Shown here in pieces: positions 49,249 through 57,097 of a stretch of DNA of 64,000 nt. The notes under the pieces are model-generated. The model had not been told where the DNA came from. It was given only the letters and a program-made list of their open reading frames with translations, and did no database searches. The translations under genes were made by a program, and so were the position numbers. Position 1 is the stretch's first letter, and every line of letters begins with the position of its first letter. The DNA comes from Gemmatimonadota bacterium (GTDB lineage: Bacteria; Gemmatimonadota; Gemmatimonadetes; Gemmatimonadales; GWC2-71-9). The stretch spans positions 1 to 64,000 of the forward strand of contig QHUL01000059.1 of assembly GCA_003222115.1 (NCBI GenBank). Direction: 5' to 3'.

Positions 49249-50645
49249 CGGCGGTTAGGCGGGTAGGCGGTCAGGCGGTTAGCGGCTGCGTCGCGGCGGC
49301 CGCGCTTCTAACCGCGTATCCGCCTGACCGCCTAGCCGCCCAAGATACGTCCGTCGTCGACCGCGGGGTCCGCGTCGGCATCATCTACCGCCCCGGCGTG
49401 CGGCCCGGCATGGTGCTCTTGCCCGGCCGGCCCGCGGTGCTCGACTCGGTGCGCGCCATCGTCGCCCGCGATCTCGACTACAGCGACCGCTTCGAGATGA
49501 TCACGCTGCCCGGCGGGGATTCGATCCGCCTGGGCGCGGCGGCGAGCCCGGCACGCGCGCCGGGGCGCGGGCGGACCGGGGGTGGCGAGGCGGCGGGGCT
49601 CAACTATCCGCTGTTCCAGGCTCTGGGCGCGGACTTCGCGGTCGCGCTGACACAGGCCGCGGACACCACGGTCGTGACGCTGCACGACATCGCGGCAGGC
49701 GGCGTGCGCCGCGAGGCGAGGAAGCGGCTGCCGCCCATCACGAGCCCCGACTTCCGTCTGGCGGTGCATCGGCTCGCCGATCAGGTGTTGCAGGCCAGCC
49801 TCGGCACTCCCGGCGTCGCCGCGACCCGGCTGCTCTTCGTGATGGACGGGAAGGTCTGGCAGATCGACCACGATGGGGCCGACAAGAAGCTCGTCTCCTC
49901 GAGCGACCGGCAGGCCATGTCGCCCGCTTGGGCGGCGGACGGGCGGCGCTTCGCCTACATGGAGTTCTGGGCGGGGCACGGCCAGCTGTTCGTGCAGGAC
50001 ATGGCGACGGGGAAGCGCGCCCCCGTGGTGACGACCGGGGCGGCGCTCGACTTCACGCCCGCGTTCTCGCCCGACGGCAAGACCTTGGCCTTCAGTCGCG
50101 CCATCGAGGAAGGCACCGACGTCTACACCGTCAACCTCAAGGACAACTGCTGCTTGCAGCGCTTGACCGTGGGGCGCTTTTCAGACAACTTGTCACCGAC
50201 CTACAGTCCGGACGGACAGCGGATTGCGTTCGTCTCGACGCGTGCGGGGTTGCCGCAGATCTACGTGATGGCGGCGGATGGGACGGACCAGCAGCTGTTC
50301 GCGCCGTTCGACTACGGCGTCACGGGTTCGTCCAATGCGCCGGAATGGTCGCCCGACGGACAGTCGGTCGCGTTTCACCGCGACGTCGCCGGCACGCTGC
50401 AGGTCTTCGTGCTCGACGTGCGGACGCGCACCGTACGGCAACTCACCTCGGTCGGGCGGAACGAGGATCCAACTTGGGCGCCCGACAGCCGTCATCTCTG
50501 CTTCGTGTCGGACCGCTCGGGGTATCGGCAGCTCTGGATTATCGATTTGGAAACCGGTCGTATCCGGCCGCTGCTGCAGCAGAGCGGCGCGCGGCTGCCG
50601 GCATGGTCTCCGAGGCTTCCGGAGACTGCTGCTTCCACCCCGTAA
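49245..50645 (+). CDS. tolB: Tol-Pal system protein TolB
   Basis: 466 residues, GTG start. Exported: the signal peptide runs to about residue 33 (ending DRLAAQ) and is largely encoded by an inverted array of 8-base repeats. An N-terminal alpha/beta domain (to ~165) is followed by a six-bladed beta-propeller whose blades carry WD40-like PD40 repeats: FTPAFSPDGKTLAFS, LSPTYSPDGQRIAFVS, NAPEWSPDGQSVAFHR, EDPTWAPDSRHLCFVS. TolB sits in the periplasm and binds Pal. A Gly/Arg-rich insertion around residues 100-120 is unusual. Confidence 0.93.
   Translation: MTAVRRVGGQAVSGCVAAAALLTAYPPDRLAAQDTSVVDRGVRVGIIYRPGVRPGMVLLPGRPAVLDSVRAIVARDLDYSDRFEMITLPGGDSIRLGAAASPARAPGRGRTGGGEAAGLNYPLFQALGADFAVALTQAADTTVVTLHDIAAGGVRREARKRLPPITSPDFRLAVHRLADQVLQASLGTPGVAATRLLFVMDGKVWQIDHDGADKKLVSSSDRQAMSPAWAADGRRFAYMEFWAGHGQLFVQDMATGKRAPVVTTGAALDFTPAFSPDGKTLAFSRAIEEGTDVYTVNLKDNCCLQRLTVGRFSDNLSPTYSPDGQRIAFVSTRAGLPQIYVMAADGTDQQLFAPFDYGVTGSSNAPEWSPDGQSVAFHRDVAGTLQVFVLDVRTRTVRQLTSVGRNEDPTWAPDSRHLCFVSDRSGYRQLWIIDLETGRIRPLLQQSGARLPAWSPRLPETAASTP
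49251..49339. repeat. In-frame inverted array of 8-base units in the tolB signal-peptide region
   Basis: 49251-49282 is four tandem octamers (GCGGTTAG, GCGGGTAG, GCGGTCAG, GCGGTTAG). 49308-49339 is four octamers of the opposite strand type (CTAACCGC, GTATCCGC, CTGACCGC, CTAGCCGC). The arms pair at 26 of 32 positions around a 25-base loop, and a shifted register gives a perfect 15-bp pairing of 49264-49278 with 49320-49334. All of it is translated. Confidence 0.75.
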
Positions 50646-50663
50646 ACCTGGGAGAGGGTGACG

Positions 50664-51278
50664 ATGAGACGCCTACCATTGCTGGTGCTCGCCGGTCTTG
50701 CCGCGGCCACGGTGGCCGCGTGCGGCGGCAACCCGCCGCCGGCCCAACCGGGTCCGCAGGCCAACGCCGATTCGATCGCGGCGGCCGAGCGGGCCCGCCA
50801 GGATTCCATCGCGCGGGCCGAGGCGGATGCGCGGGCGCGCGAGGAAGCCGAGCGGGTGGCCCGGCAGCGGGCGGCCGATTCGCTCGCCGCCATGGGGCGC
50901 ACGACGGAGGCCGTGCGCACGATGCTCGCCGCGATGATCCACTTCGATTTCGACAAGTCGAACATCCGGTCGGGCGACGCCGGCACGCTCGATCAGAAGG
51001 TCGGGATCCTACAGGCGAATCCCAACCTGCGGATCCGGATCTCCGGTCACTGCGACGAGCGCGGGTCGGACGAGTACAACCTGGCACTCGGCAACCGGCG
51101 CGCCACCGCGGCGAAGCAGTATCTCGTGAGCCACGGCATCGAAGCCGGCCGCATCGAGACCGTGTCGTACGGCGAGGAGCGGCCGATCGCGCAGGGCCAC
51201 GACGAAACGGCGTGGGCGCAGAACCGCCGCGACGAGTTCGAAATTCTCTCCGGCGGTGACGCGTTGCGGCAGCCGTAG
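50664..51278 (+). CDS. pal: Peptidoglycan-associated lipoprotein Pal
   Basis: 204 residues. Signal peptide with lipobox TVAAC (C20), an Ala/Arg/Glu-rich coiled-coil-like segment (~30-80), and an OmpA-like peptidoglycan-binding domain: IHFDFDKSNIR, NLRIRISGHCDERGSDEYN, LALGNRRATAAKQYLVSHGI, and VSYGEERPIAQG. The Asp and Arg that hold diaminopimelate in the family are kept. Pal tethers the outer membrane to the wall and binds TolB. The 18-base gap from tolB contains GGAGAGGG as ribosome binding site. Confidence 0.94.
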   Translation: MRRLPLLVLAGLAAATVAACGGNPPPAQPGPQANADSIAAAERARQDSIARAEADARAREEAERVARQRAADSLAAMGRTTEAVRTMLAAMIHFDFDKSNIRSGDAGTLDQKVGILQANPNLRIRISGHCDERGSDEYNLALGNRRATAAKQYLVSHGIEAGRIETVSYGEERPIAQGHDETAWAQNRRDEFEILSGGDALRQP

Positions 51279-51289
51279 GCGGGCGAGCG

Positions 51290-52072
51290 TTGTCGCGCCA
51301 TGTAGCGTTCGTCCTCAGCCTGGGGCTCGCGGCCGGCTGCGCCCTCAAGGGTGATGTCCGGAAGGTCGAGCTCCAGGTCGCGGCGCTGAAGGCCGACGCC
51401 GCCCGGGCGGATGCCGACCGGGCCGCGCAGATTGACTCCGTGCTGAAACTGCTCGCCGCCGTGCAGCAGGCGGTCGCGGCGCAGCAGGCCTATCTGGTGC
51501 AGTTCCGCGGCGACGTCCGCACGGACCTGGTCGGCGTGCAGCAGCAGCTCGTTACGGTGCAGGAGCTGACGGGCCAGAGCCAACAGCGCCTCTCGGAGCT
51601 CCGGGCCCGAATCGAGGAGCGGGCCCAGCAGCCGGTGCCCGCGCTGGACACGAGCGCCGCGCGGGCGCCGGTCGGTCCGTCCGGGAACCCCGTCGGGCCG
51701 GGCCCGGCGCAGATGTACGACCTCTCCCTGCAGCAATACCGCCGTGGCAGCCTCGGCACCGCCAGGCTCGGGTTCCGCGAGTTCCTGCGCGTCTATCCCG
51801 GAGACGAGCGGGCCGCGGACGCGCTGTTCTACATCGGGGAGACGTTCGCCGCGGAGAGCCCCGACTCAGCGGCGGCGGTGTATGAACAGGTCGTGAAGAG
51901 CCATCCCCACTCGTCGCGGGCGCCCGCCGCCCTGTACAAGCTGGGCCTCGTCGCCGAAGCGCGGGGCGACAAGAAGGCGGCGCGCACCTACTATGCCAGG
52001 GTCGTCGCCGGGTATCCCCGCTCGGACGAGGCCAACCTGGCCCGCGACAAGCTGCAGCGCCTGGGGCGCTGA
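51290..52072 (+). CDS. cpoB: Cell division coordinator CpoB/YbgF-like TPR lipoprotein
   Basis: 260 residues from a TTG at 51290; no ATG or GTG is available in frame, and this start gives a good lipoprotein signal (LGLAAGC, C17). E. coli CpoB is periplasmic and not lipidated, so the lipobox is a difference. A coiled-coil segment (~20-110, trimerisation in the family) precedes TPRs: [60 protein letters not shown]. It links Tol-Pal with septal wall synthesis. Last gene of the tol cluster. Confidence 0.85.
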   Translation: MSRHVAFVLSLGLAAGCALKGDVRKVELQVAALKADAARADADRAAQIDSVLKLLAAVQQAVAAQQAYLVQFRGDVRTDLVGVQQQLVTVQELTGQSQQRLSELRARIEERAQQPVPALDTSAARAPVGPSGNPVGPGPAQMYDLSLQQYRRGSLGTARLGFREFLRVYPGDERAADALFYIGETFAAESPDSAAAVYEQVVKSHPHSSRAPAALYKLGLVAEARGDKKAARTYYARVVAGYPRSDEANLARDKLQRLGR

Positions 52073-52105
52073 GCGTCCCGCGCCCCTTCGCGCTCCGGGG
52101 GCCCC

Positions 52106-55100
52106 GTGCCTGACCCAGCCTCGCGCGGCGAGATGCCGTTCCTCGACCACCTCGAGGAGCTGCGCTGGCGCATCCTGTACAGCCTGCTCGCCATCGTCGT
52201 GGGCACGCTGGTCGGCTGGTTCGTCGTCCAGCGGGTAGACGTGATCGGGCTCCTCAAGGCCCCGATCGCGCCGCTCGTGCCCGGCGGACGGCTCATGTTC
52301 ACGAGCCCGACCGAGCCGTTCTTCATCACGCTCAAGTTCGCCTTCGCGCTGGGGCTGTTGGTGGCGTCGCCGGTGGTCATCTACCAGGCATGGGCGTTCC
52401 TCGCGCCCGCGCTCTACGATCGCGAGCGGCGCCTGATCGTCCCGGCCCTGTCGGTGGGCGTGGTGCTGTTTCTGCTGGGCGCGGGCGTGGCGTACAAGTG
52501 GGTGTTGCCGCGCGCGCTCGCCGTGCTGTTCAGCTTCCAGCGCAACGACCTCGCCCCCATCATCACGGCGGACAACTACTTCGGATTCGCCGCGCAGATC
52601 ATGATCGCGTTCGGGCTCGTGACCGAGCTGCCCCTCGTCGTGGTGATCCTCGCGGCCCTCGGACTCGTCACGCCCCAGTTCCTGGCGCGCAACCGGCGCT
52701 ACGCCCTCGTGTTCGCCGCTTTCGCCGCGGCGCTGCTGACGCCGCCCGATGCGGTCTCCATGCTGCTCATGATGGTGCCGCTCGTGCTGCTGTACGAAGT
52801 GAGCATCTGGTGCGCCTGGGTGGTCACGCGGCGCCGCGCGCGGCGCGCCCAAGCGGCCGCGCGGGCGGGGGTCGTGCTGCTGATGCTGTGCGGGCTCGGC
52901 GCCGGCCGCCTCGCCGCCCAGGGCGTGGTGCCTCCGCGGCGCACGGCCCTCCCACCTCCGTCCGACTCGACCGCGCGGGCGGGCGCACCAGGGAGGGAAG
53001 CCCCGCACGGGCAGTCGCTCGACACCGCGGCCGCCCGGCGGCTCGGCCTGCCGACCGGTCCCACGCGCAGCTTCCCGCCGGGCGACGCCGTCATGGATTC
53101 GCTGCTCAAGCTGAAGGGGTACCGCGTCACGCAGTACGTCGCCGACACGCTGATCGTCCAGGGCGACAGCCAGACGATCTTCCTTCGCGGGGAAAGCTTC
53201 GTGGATCGCCAGGGGACGAAGCTGGAAGCGGATTCGATCCGCTATCGCGAAGCGAGCTGCCGTCTCGACGCCGCGGGCGACCCGCGGCTGTTCGATCAGG
53301 GCACGGTGCTGGTGGGGGAGGGGATGCGCTACGATACCTGCATCCGGCGGGGCACGGTCCGCAGCGCGCTCACCACGTTCCAGCAAGGCGGCGCCACCTG
53401 GTACACGCGGGGCGATCTCGCCGTGGACTCGGGCTCGACCCGCGTGTACGGCGCCTCCAGCGAGATCACGTCCTCGGATCTCCCCGTGCCCGACTACCAC
53501 TTCGCCGCGCACGAAGTGAAGTGGCTCAACAAGAACGTCATGGTGGCGCGGCCCGCCGTGCTCTACATCCGCGATGTCCCGATTCTGTGGTTGCCGTTCA
53601 TCTTCCAGGACATCCGGCCCGGGCGGCGCAGCGGCATTCTCGTGCCGCGCTTCGGGCTGAACGACCTGGTGCGCCCGACCCGCAGCTACCAGCGGCACGT
53701 CGCGAACCTCGGCTACTACTGGGTGCTCGGCAATTACGCCGACCTGCTGCTCTCGGGCGATTGGTATGCGAGCCGCTACGTGTCGCTCCGCGCGCAGACG
53801 CACTACCGCTGGTTGGATCGCTTTCTCTCCGGCACCTTCTCGTACTCCCGCGTGGATCAGCTCGACGCCGCCGCACACTCGAGCCGTTTCGGGTGGCAGC
53901 ACCAGCAGAGCTTCTCCAGCCGGACGCGCTTCAACGCGAGCATCGATTACGCGACGAGCGCGAGCGTCATTCAGACCAACGCCGTGGATCCCTACGTCGC
54001 GACCGCACAGCTGACCTCGCAGGTGAACTTCGACAAGCGCTTCGATTGGGGCACCCTCAACGTCGGCGGCAGCCGGTCGCAGAACCTGACCAATGATCTC
54101 GTCAACCAGAACTTCCCGCGCGTGAGCCTCACCCCGTCACCCGTGAACATCACGCCGGCGATCACGTGGTCGCCGGGGTTCTCGTTCAACAACGCCCAGA
54201 ACTTCCACGTGGGGCCGACGTTCCTGCTCGCGCCCGGGACGGGCGGGACAGGGGTGGACACGCTGGCGCTCTTCTCCGATACCCGGCAGACCGACCTCAG
54301 CCTGCAGACACCGCTCCGCATCGGTCGCTGGACCTGGTCGAACAGCGTCAGCGTGAGCGACCAGATCAGCAACGCCCGGCAGGAGTTCTTCATCCCCGAC
54401 TCGACAGTGCCGGGCGGGGTGCGGCGCGTGCTCTACGGCCAGACGTTCGCGACCGCGATCGACTGGCAGACCGGAATCAACCTGCCCCCGTTGTTCACCG
54501 GGACCTGGAAGCTGCAACCCGGTATCGCGATCGTGAACACGACGTCGGCCGGTCCCTTCATGATCCGCAACCAATTCTCGGACGGCCGCTTCGTGCACCA
54601 GGGGAAGCGGCTGCAGTTCGCCGCCACCATGTCGCCCACGTTGTTCGGATTCTTCCCGGGCATCGGGCCGCTCGACCGGATTCGGCACTCGCTCTCGCCG
54701 CTCATCAGCTACCGCTATGCCCCCGGCGCGCAGGTGTCCGCCGACTTCGCCCGGGTGCTCGACCCGACGGGCCAGACGCTGAACGCCCGCACCGATCCGC
54801 AGCAGACGATCAGCCTCGGGCTGTCCCAGAACATCGAGGCGAAGCTCCGCCGGCCGGCGGGGGATACGTCGGGACAGGCAGCGCGCAAGATCCGCCTGCT
54901 CGGCCTCAACACCGACGCCGTGTCCTACAACTTCGAACAGGCGAAGCAACCTGGCCGGACGGGGTGGCAGACGCAGAGCATCGGCAATACGTTCGCGTCG
55001 GACTTGCTGCCCGGCTTCAGCCTGCGCACGACCCACGACCTGTGGGATGGCCCCGTCGGCCTCGCGACGTCCGAGTTCTCGCCCTTCCTCACGAGCCTCA

Positions 55101-55660
55101 CCGCGTCGTTCTCCGTGAGCCCGGCGACGATCCGGGGGATCGCGAGCCTGCTCGGCCTCGCGAAGAAGGCGGAGACGCCCGCGACGCCGCCGGCGACCGG
55201 CACGGGCACCACGCCGCCACCCGCGTACGGCCAGAGCTGCCCTCCGGTCTGCTCCGGGAGCGCGCCCGGCGGGTACCGGCCGGGCGGCGCCGCAGGGGGC
55301 GGGCGGGGATTCGGGCTCGCCGTGGGATACACGAGCAGCCGCACGCGCCCGCCCAAGGTCACGACGCCCGGCACCGGCACGTTCCTCCCGAGCACGCTGG
55401 CCAGCCAGCGGCAGCTCACGCTCAACATGAACTTCAGCCCCACCGCCCTGTGGACGGCGTCGTGGAGCACCTTGTACGACCTGAACACGCGCCAGTTCGG
55501 CCAGCACTACGTGCGGCTGGAGCGGGACCTGCGCCGCTGGCACGCCAGCTTCGCCTTCGTGAAGAGCCCGAACGGCAACTTCGCGTTCAACTTCTACGTA
55601 GCTCTGATCGACCAGCCCGACATCAAGTTCGATTACGAGCAGCAGAGCCTGCAGCGGTAG
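52106..55660 (+). CDS. tatC: TatC fused in frame to LptD-like outer-membrane LPS-assembly protein
   Basis: 1184 residues without a stop. Residues 1-~245 are TatC: MPFLDHLEELRWRI, six membrane helices, and the conserved FTSPTEPF loop; it is the receptor of the twin-arginine translocase. A basic patch (RRRARR, 242-247) is followed by a hydrophobic segment VVLLMLCGLGAGRLAAQ (256-272) that looks like a signal peptide with cleavage near A271. The rest (~910 residues) is LptD-like: a periplasmic OstA-type domain (YVADTLIVQGDSQTIFLRGE) then a barrel with RDVPILWLPFIFQDIRPGRR. The mature LptD part has four cysteines (C385, C412, C1045, C1049). A GTG at codon 239 could start a separate LptD. Confidence 0.85.
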   Translation: MPDPASRGEMPFLDHLEELRWRILYSLLAIVVGTLVGWFVVQRVDVIGLLKAPIAPLVPGGRLMFTSPTEPFFITLKFAFALGLLVASPVVIYQAWAFLAPALYDRERRLIVPALSVGVVLFLLGAGVAYKWVLPRALAVLFSFQRNDLAPIITADNYFGFAAQIMIAFGLVTELPLVVVILAALGLVTPQFLARNRRYALVFAAFAAALLTPPDAVSMLLMMVPLVLLYEVSIWCAWVVTRRRARRAQAAARAGVVLLMLCGLGAGRLAAQGVVPPRRTALPPPSDSTARAGAPGREAPHGQSLDTAAARRLGLPTGPTRSFPPGDAVMDSLLKLKGYRVTQYVADTLIVQGDSQTIFLRGESFVDRQGTKLEADSIRYREASCRLDAAGDPRLFDQGTVLVGEGMRYDTCIRRGTVRSALTTFQQGGATWYTRGDLAVDSGSTRVYGASSEITSSDLPVPDYHFAAHEVKWLNKNVMVARPAVLYIRDVPILWLPFIFQDIRPGRRSGILVPRFGLNDLVRPTRSYQRHVANLGYYWVLGNYADLLLSGDWYASRYVSLRAQTHYRWLDRFLSGTFSYSRVDQLDAAAHSSRFGWQHQQSFSSRTRFNASIDYATSASVIQTNAVDPYVATAQLTSQVNFDKRFDWGTLNVGGSRSQNLTNDLVNQNFPRVSLTPSPVNITPAITWSPGFSFNNAQNFHVGPTFLLAPGTGGTGVDTLALFSDTRQTDLSLQTPLRIGRWTWSNSVSVSDQISNARQEFFIPDSTVPGGVRRVLYGQTFATAIDWQTGINLPPLFTGTWKLQPGIAIVNTTSAGPFMIRNQFSDGRFVHQGKRLQFAATMSPTLFGFFPGIGPLDRIRHSLSPLISYRYAPGAQVSADFARVLDPTGQTLNARTDPQQTISLGLSQNIEAKLRRPAGDTSGQAARKIRLLGLNTDAVSYNFEQAKQPGRTGWQTQSIGNTFASDLLPGFSLRTTHDLWDGPVGLATSEFSPFLTSLTASFSVSPATIRGIASLLGLAKKAETPATPPATGTGTTPPPAYGQSCPPVCSGSAPGGYRPGGAAGGGRGFGLAVGYTSSRTRPPKVTTPGTGTFLPSTLASQRQLTLNMNFSPTALWTASWSTLYDLNTRQFGQHYVRLERDLRRWHASFAFVKSPNGNFAFNFYVALIDQPDIKFDYEQQSLQR

Positions 55661-55671
55661 GCGTGTCTTGT

Positions 55672-55695
55672 CCTCCCGCGGTGACACGCGGGAGG
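55672..55695 (+). terminator. Perfect 9-bp hairpin after the tatC-lptD gene, no U tract
   Basis: CCTCCCGCG (55672-55680), loop GTGACA, CGCGGGAGG (55687-55695), 12 bases after the stop codon. A U-less terminator or a 3' stabiliser; the following gene begins 94 bases on. Confidence 0.55.
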
Positions 55696-55788
55696 CGGAT
55701 TCGCGACCTAAGCGGCGCGGGGCGAGCACGTTAGGGCGGGGCACGCCTTCTGCTCCTTCCCCGCGGCGACCTTCGGTCAGAGGACCCT

Positions 55789-56949
55789 ATGCGCGTCTCT
55801 CTCGGGCTCGTCGTCACCGCGGTCGTCGTGTTCGGCGCGGCGTGCCAATCGAACAACCTCGTCAGCTCCTCGAGGCTGCCGGCTCCGCAGCGCCTCTCGT
55901 ACCAGCTCGAGCCGAGCGGCGACCCGACCCAGCCGGTCGGCATCCTGCTCGCCTGGGACGACGTTCCGGCGTCGGGCGTCGCCGGCTATCGTGTGTATTC
56001 GCGGGGCAGCACGGCGGACGCCTACGGCCTGCGCGGCGTGACGACCTCGAACACGTTCCACGACAACGGCGTGCCCCACCTCCAGTACTTCGTCACCGCC
56101 GTGGACGCGGACGGGGTCGAGGGCGATCCCAGCGACGCCGTGACCGTGAACGAGTACCTGCAGATCGGAGCGCCGCCGTCGCTCCTGGGCATCTCGCTCG
56201 ACAGCGCGATCCACCTCGATTGGCAGGACACGCCCGACTTCTCACGCTTCAAGTGGTATCGCGTGTACAGCTCGGACTACAACCTTCCTCAGAACGCGTG
56301 CGTCAATTGGGCGCTCGAGGGAACGACGGTGTCGCACGAGTTCCTCGCCGCGCAACTCGCGAACGGCGTGACGCGCTGCTTCGGCGTGTCGGCGGTCGAC
56401 ACGCTGGGCTACGAGAGCCTGTGGTCGCCGATCTGGTCGGACACGCCTCGGCCCGACGCGCGCAACGTGCTGGTGTGGGCGTACGACGTGCAGCCGCTGC
56501 AGTCGGGGTTCCGCTTCTGGGACGACTTGAACGGCAACGGCTACGGGGACGCCGGCGAGTTGGGTCTCGTGCAGGACGGGAACCGGACCGACATCGACTT
56601 CCGAATCGAGCGGGACGTCAACGACACGCTGTGGATCGTGCCCGTGTTCAGCGGGACGAGCGTGCTGTCCTACGGTCCGACCGCCGCCCTGACCGACATC
56701 GATCTCGCCCCCACGAGCGGGTACAGCCGCCAGCGGGCGAAGATGCTCCCGGGTTACGGCTACGTGTTCGAGATCGTCGAGGGGCAGGACGTGCGCTACG
56801 GGGCGCTCCGCGTCACCCACGCGGGGACGCAGTACGCGATCTTCGACTGGAGCTTCCAGACGGATCGCGGCAATCTCGAGCTGGCGCCGCGGGCGGGGCT
56901 GGCGACGGCGCCTGCAGTGACGGGGGGTCGGGTCGCAGCATCCCGGTAG
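55789..56949 (+). CDS. Fibronectin type III-like lipoprotein
   Basis: 386 residues. Lipobox FGAAC (C19). Two FnIII-like beta-sandwiches can be read: about 35-125 (ILLAWDDVPASGVAGYRVYS, VPHLQYFVTAVDADGVEGDP) and about 135-225 (IHLDWQDTPDFSRFKWYRVY, TRCFGVSAVDTLGYESLWSP). The C-terminal ~150 residues include DDLNGNGYGDAGE, an Asp-rich loop of the kind that binds calcium. FnIII domains in bacteria serve as spacers or adhesion modules. Nothing ties it to the neighbouring genes. Confidence 0.75.
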   Translation: MRVSLGLVVTAVVVFGAACQSNNLVSSSRLPAPQRLSYQLEPSGDPTQPVGILLAWDDVPASGVAGYRVYSRGSTADAYGLRGVTTSNTFHDNGVPHLQYFVTAVDADGVEGDPSDAVTVNEYLQIGAPPSLLGISLDSAIHLDWQDTPDFSRFKWYRVYSSDYNLPQNACVNWALEGTTVSHEFLAAQLANGVTRCFGVSAVDTLGYESLWSPIWSDTPRPDARNVLVWAYDVQPLQSGFRFWDDLNGNGYGDAGELGLVQDGNRTDIDFRIERDVNDTLWIVPVFSGTSVLSYGPTAALTDIDLAPTSGYSRQRAKMLPGYGYVFEIVEGQDVRYGALRVTHAGTQYAIFDWSFQTDRGNLELAPRAGLATAPAVTGGRVAASR

Positions 56950-57055
56950 ACGCCAGGGCGCTGAGACGCTGAGTGGACGTTGAGGACTGAGGGGCGAGGT
57001 TGCTCACGCGCCCCTCGTCGCTCATCGCCACGCGGCGTCTCGGCGCCTGGGCGTC
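56949..57055. repeat. Long imperfect inverted repeat between the FnIII gene and hutH
   Basis: Arm 56949-56996 starts in the stop codon and ends GAGGGGCG; arm 57009-57055 is its approximate reverse complement (roughly three quarters of positions, with small gaps) around a 12-base loop. Both show an 8-base period; the right arm contains GGCGTCTC (57034-57041 and 57050-57057), and a further copy lies at 57062-57069. Probably acts as terminator for the FnIII gene. Confidence 0.6.
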
Positions 57056-57059
57056 TCCC

Positions 57060-57089
57060 TTGGCGTCTCCGGGCCGTTCCACGTAGCTT
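57060..57089 (+). promoter_or_regulatory. Weak candidate promoter of the hut genes
   Basis: TTGGCG (57060-57065), 18-base spacer, TAGCTT (57084-57089), ending 8 bases before the hutH ATG. The match is modest (4 and 3 of 6) and the -35 lies inside the repeat; I list it because the geometry equals that of the other likely leaderless genes. Confidence 0.3.
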
Positions 57090-57097
57090 CCTCTCGC

